DNA of 8,147 nt from Bacteroidales bacterium. GTDB taxonomy: Bacteria > Bacteroidota > Bacteroidia > Bacteroidales > VadinHA17. Positions 6,224 through 8,147 of the stretch are shown here, one piece after another (the first letter of the stretch is position 1; every line of letters starts with the position of its first letter). Location: NCBI GenBank assembly GCA_003162595.1, contig PMNJ01000059.1, positions 10,076 through 18,222 on the forward strand, written 5' to 3'. The position numbers and the translations under genes were made by a program. A model generated the notes under the pieces. It had not been told where the DNA came from, made no database searches, and worked only from the letters and a program-made list of their open reading frames with translations.

Positions 6224-6283
6224 TTGTTGCTTGTTGCTTGTTGCCTTCTTCTCAGAACCAGCAACCAGTAACCAATAACTTTT
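6224..6283. repeat. Inverted 7-bp repeat array between kinase and receiver genes
   Basis: TTGTTGC occurs three times perfectly (6224-6244). After an 11-bp spacer come AACCAGC, AACCAGT, AACCAAT and a decayed unit (6256-6283). The two halves are inverted relative to each other: 6227-6242 can pair with 6256-6271 at 13 of 16 positions around a 13-nt loop. On the minus strand, which carries the genes, this hairpin lies in the kinase-receiver intercistronic spacer and could damp or process the transcript. Confidence 0.8.
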
Positions 6284-6298
6284 TTCACTTTAGTCTTT

Positions 6299-8147
6299 TT
6301 ACTTTTGTCTTTTATCTTGCGAAGGTAAACTGAAATAGAATGTCGCTCCCTTTCCAACCTCACCTTCTGCCCATACTTTACCTCCATGCTTAAGAATAAT
6401 TCTCTGTATAATTGCCAATCCGACTCCGTTTCCTTCAAATTCAGCTTCACTGTGTAACCGCTGAAATACACCGAATAATTTATGTGCATATTGCATGTCA
6501 AATCCGACACCGTTATCTTTTATAAAGTAGATAATCATATCTCCGGTTATTTTCGAACCAATACTTATTTCAGAAACATCATTTTTAGATGTGTATTTTA
6601 TAGCATTGGATATCAGGTTAGTCCAGACCTGGCCAAATAAAGCAACATCGCCAAAGGCTTTTTGAAGTTTCCCAATATTCAGTTTTATTCTTTTTCTTTC
6701 AGCGGGTGATGTCATCCCTTCAAAGATCACCATTGCCATCTTTTTCATGTCTATCACAGAAGGATTCAGGCTGCTTCTTCCAATTCTTGAAAAACTCAGA
6801 AGGTCATCAATAAGTTCTCCCATTTGGGTTGCACTTGAAGAGATAACCCCGCAAATCCTTTTTCCTTCTTCATCGAGGTTTGCTTCGTAATCTTCAAGCA
6901 GAATTTTTGTAAATCCATGGACTGAACGCAAAGGCGCCCTGAGGTCGTGTGAAACAGAATAGCTGAAGGCTTCCAGTTCTTTATTGGCTGCTTCAAGCAG
7001 TTGTGTTCTCTGAATTACACGTACTTCAAGTTCTTCATTTAACTTCTTTATCTGAAATTCTGCATTTTTCCGATCTGTAATATCTTCCTGGACTGAAACA
7101 AGAACTTTCCCATATTTTGAGTGGTTAAAAATGGCAACATTTGCATGGCTCCAAAAAACTGTTCCATCCTTTTTGATATTGAGTACTTCGCCTGTCCAAA
7201 AACCCTTCTTATCAAGCTGATTCATAATTTCTATGGCTGTCTGTTCAGGACTTTTCTCAGCCGGTGCATTAACAATTGAAACATGTTTTCCGGTCATATC
7301 ACCTGGCCCATACCCAAACAACTCTTCAAATTTCGAGTTTGTATAGACAATAATACCGTCCTCCATTCTTACAAGATACACAGCTTCAGCCATATGACTC
7401 ATAATCTCACTCTGAATACGCAATTCATCCTCGGCCTCTTTGCGCTTGGTAATGTCTTCTATACTTGAGATAATACAATTTCTATTGGCAAGTTTAATCA
7501 CCTGGGCGGATAGTAATACTGTTGAGACGTTCCCGTCTTTTGCTTGTAACAGAGTCTCCTGGTGTAAAATGGCATTTCCTTCACGAAGAGAATCTATAAT
7601 ATGCTTTCTATCCTCTTCATGAACCCATATTTTCATATTTAGCGTGGTGTTGCCTAGTGCCTCTTCACGGGTGAATCCTGAAATACTGCTGAAAGCATCG
7701 TTGATCTCTATGATTCTGCCATCTTCTATATTAGCTATCATAAAGGAAATAGGCGATGTTCGGAAAGACTTGGAGAATCGTTCTTCACTTTCGCGCAATG
7801 CTTGTTCAGCCTGCTTCCAATAAGTAATATCCTCAACATTCCCGTCATAATATAGTATCTTTCCATCTGCATCTCTTATAACGCTTGCATTTTCTCTTAC
7901 GTAGAGAGTATTTCCATCCCTCTGATGCCATGCAGACTCCAATCCGATGATCTTGCCTTCCTTCTCCAGAGTTTCCAGGAATTTTGCCCTGGGATAATCA
8001 GGTTCATAACCCTCCTCTTCAAGATTGCGGTGAGCAAGATCGTCAAAAGAGCTGAACCCGAGCATCTTCACCAGTGCAGGGTTAGCCATCAATATTTTGC
8101 CGTCGAGGGTAGTACGGTAAATCCCTATAGTTGCATTTTCATAAAGA
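6299..8147 (-). CDS. Multi-PAS sensor histidine kinase, N-terminus outside window
   Basis: The frame stays open to the right edge, so the true start is not visible; 615 residues can be read. A start at TTG 8092 or ATG 8089 is not credible because it would fall inside the first PAS domain, which begins with LYENATIGIYRTTLDGKI upstream. Counting from the first visible codon, the order is PAS (1-110, incomplete), PAS (about 119-236), PAS (about 243-361), a coiled coil (EELEVRVIQRTQLLEAANKE), HisKA with H400 (encoded at 6947-6949, in SVSHDLRAPLRS), and HATPase with N510 in NLISN, DNGVGF (544-549) and GNGVGLAI (572-579). It ends soon after the ATPase fold, with no receiver. The H-box and ATPase type match phytochrome-like kinases that pair with Rcp1 regulators, and such a regulator follows. 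No chromophore (GAF-PHY) domain or membrane segment is visible, though either could precede the cut. Confidence 0.94.
   Translation of the reverse strand, partial: LYENATIGIYRTTLDGKILMANPALVKMLGFSSFDDLAHRNLEEEGYEPDYPRAKFLETLEKEGKIIGLESAWHQRDGNTLYVRENASVIRDADGKILYYDGNVEDITYWKQAEQALRESEERFSKSFRTSPISFMIANIEDGRIIEINDAFSSISGFTREEALGNTTLNMKIWVHEEDRKHIIDSLREGNAILHQETLLQAKDGNVSTVLLSAQVIKLANRNCIISSIEDITKRKEAEDELRIQSEIMSHMAEAVYLVRMEDGIIVYTNSKFEELFGYGPGDMTGKHVSIVNAPAEKSPEQTAIEIMNQLDKKGFWTGEVLNIKKDGTVFWSHANVAIFNHSKYGKVLVSVQEDITDRKNAEFQIKKLNEELEVRVIQRTQLLEAANKELEAFSYSVSHDLRAPLRSVHGFTKILLEDYEANLDEEGKRICGVISSSATQMGELIDDLLSFSRIGRSSLNPSVIDMKKMAMVIFEGMTSPAERKRIKLNIGKLQKAFGDVALFGQVWTNLISNAIKYTSKNDVSEISIGSKITGDMIIYFIKDNGVGFDMQYAHKLFGVFQRLHSEAEFEGNGVGLAIIQRIILKHGGKVWAEGEVGKGATFYFSLPSQDKRQK

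Noticed and set aside
6217..6510. Minus-strand open frame of 97 codons ending in the heptad array
   Set aside because: It is a shadow of the kinase ATPase domain that continues into the repeat (VIGYWLLV).
8089..8092. TTG/ATG near 8090 as the start of the first kinase
   Set aside because: The frame stays open to the window edge and the preceding 18 codons complete the beginning of a PAS domain, so the gene starts outside the window.

Overview
The window looks like a chromosomal segment of a member of the Bacteroidota, probably an environmental or anaerobic Bacteroidales-like lineage. The grounds are: a FeoA domain fused to FeoB; an exported YhcH/YiaL-family protein; A-rich start regions with no Shine-Dalgarno sequence; AT-rich intergenic DNA with scattered small repeats; and a sensor kinase next to an Rcp1-type response regulator. 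The placement is an inference from gene content; no taxonomic marker is present.

Left part (1 to about 2850). A partial FeoAB ferrous-iron transporter gene runs leftwards off the window (minus strand). Behind it, also on the minus strand, is a 204-residue exported YhcH/YjgK/YiaL-family protein. Diverging from that gene on the plus strand is a 240-residue secreted protein of unknown function. The 197-bp divergent spacer holds a short direct repeat, a 13-bp perfect inverted repeat and a possible promoter.

Right part (2984 to 8147). Three signal-transduction genes lie in tandem on the minus strand, transcribed from right to left. First is a multi-PAS histidine kinase whose N-terminus is outside the window. 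Next is a stand-alone Rcp1-like receiver protein. Last is an 890-residue hybrid kinase (receiver, three PAS domains, HisKA, HATPase, receiver). None has a DNA-binding or enzymatic output domain in the visible sequence, and none has a visible membrane segment. They look like a cytoplasmic phosphotransfer module with two kinase cores and three receivers whose final output lies elsewhere.

The most unusual feature is a family of short tandem arrays. Three have a 7-bp period (1227-1312, 2947-2981, 6224-6283) and one a 10-bp period (5717-5756). Each abuts or overlaps the 3' end of a minus-strand gene, and two of the heptad arrays have inverted halves. All four minus-strand stop codons inside the window carry such an array within about 16 bp; the single plus-strand gene end does not. 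No intergenic gap exceeds 200 bp. I saw no tRNA, rRNA, CRISPR, insertion sequence or phage gene.
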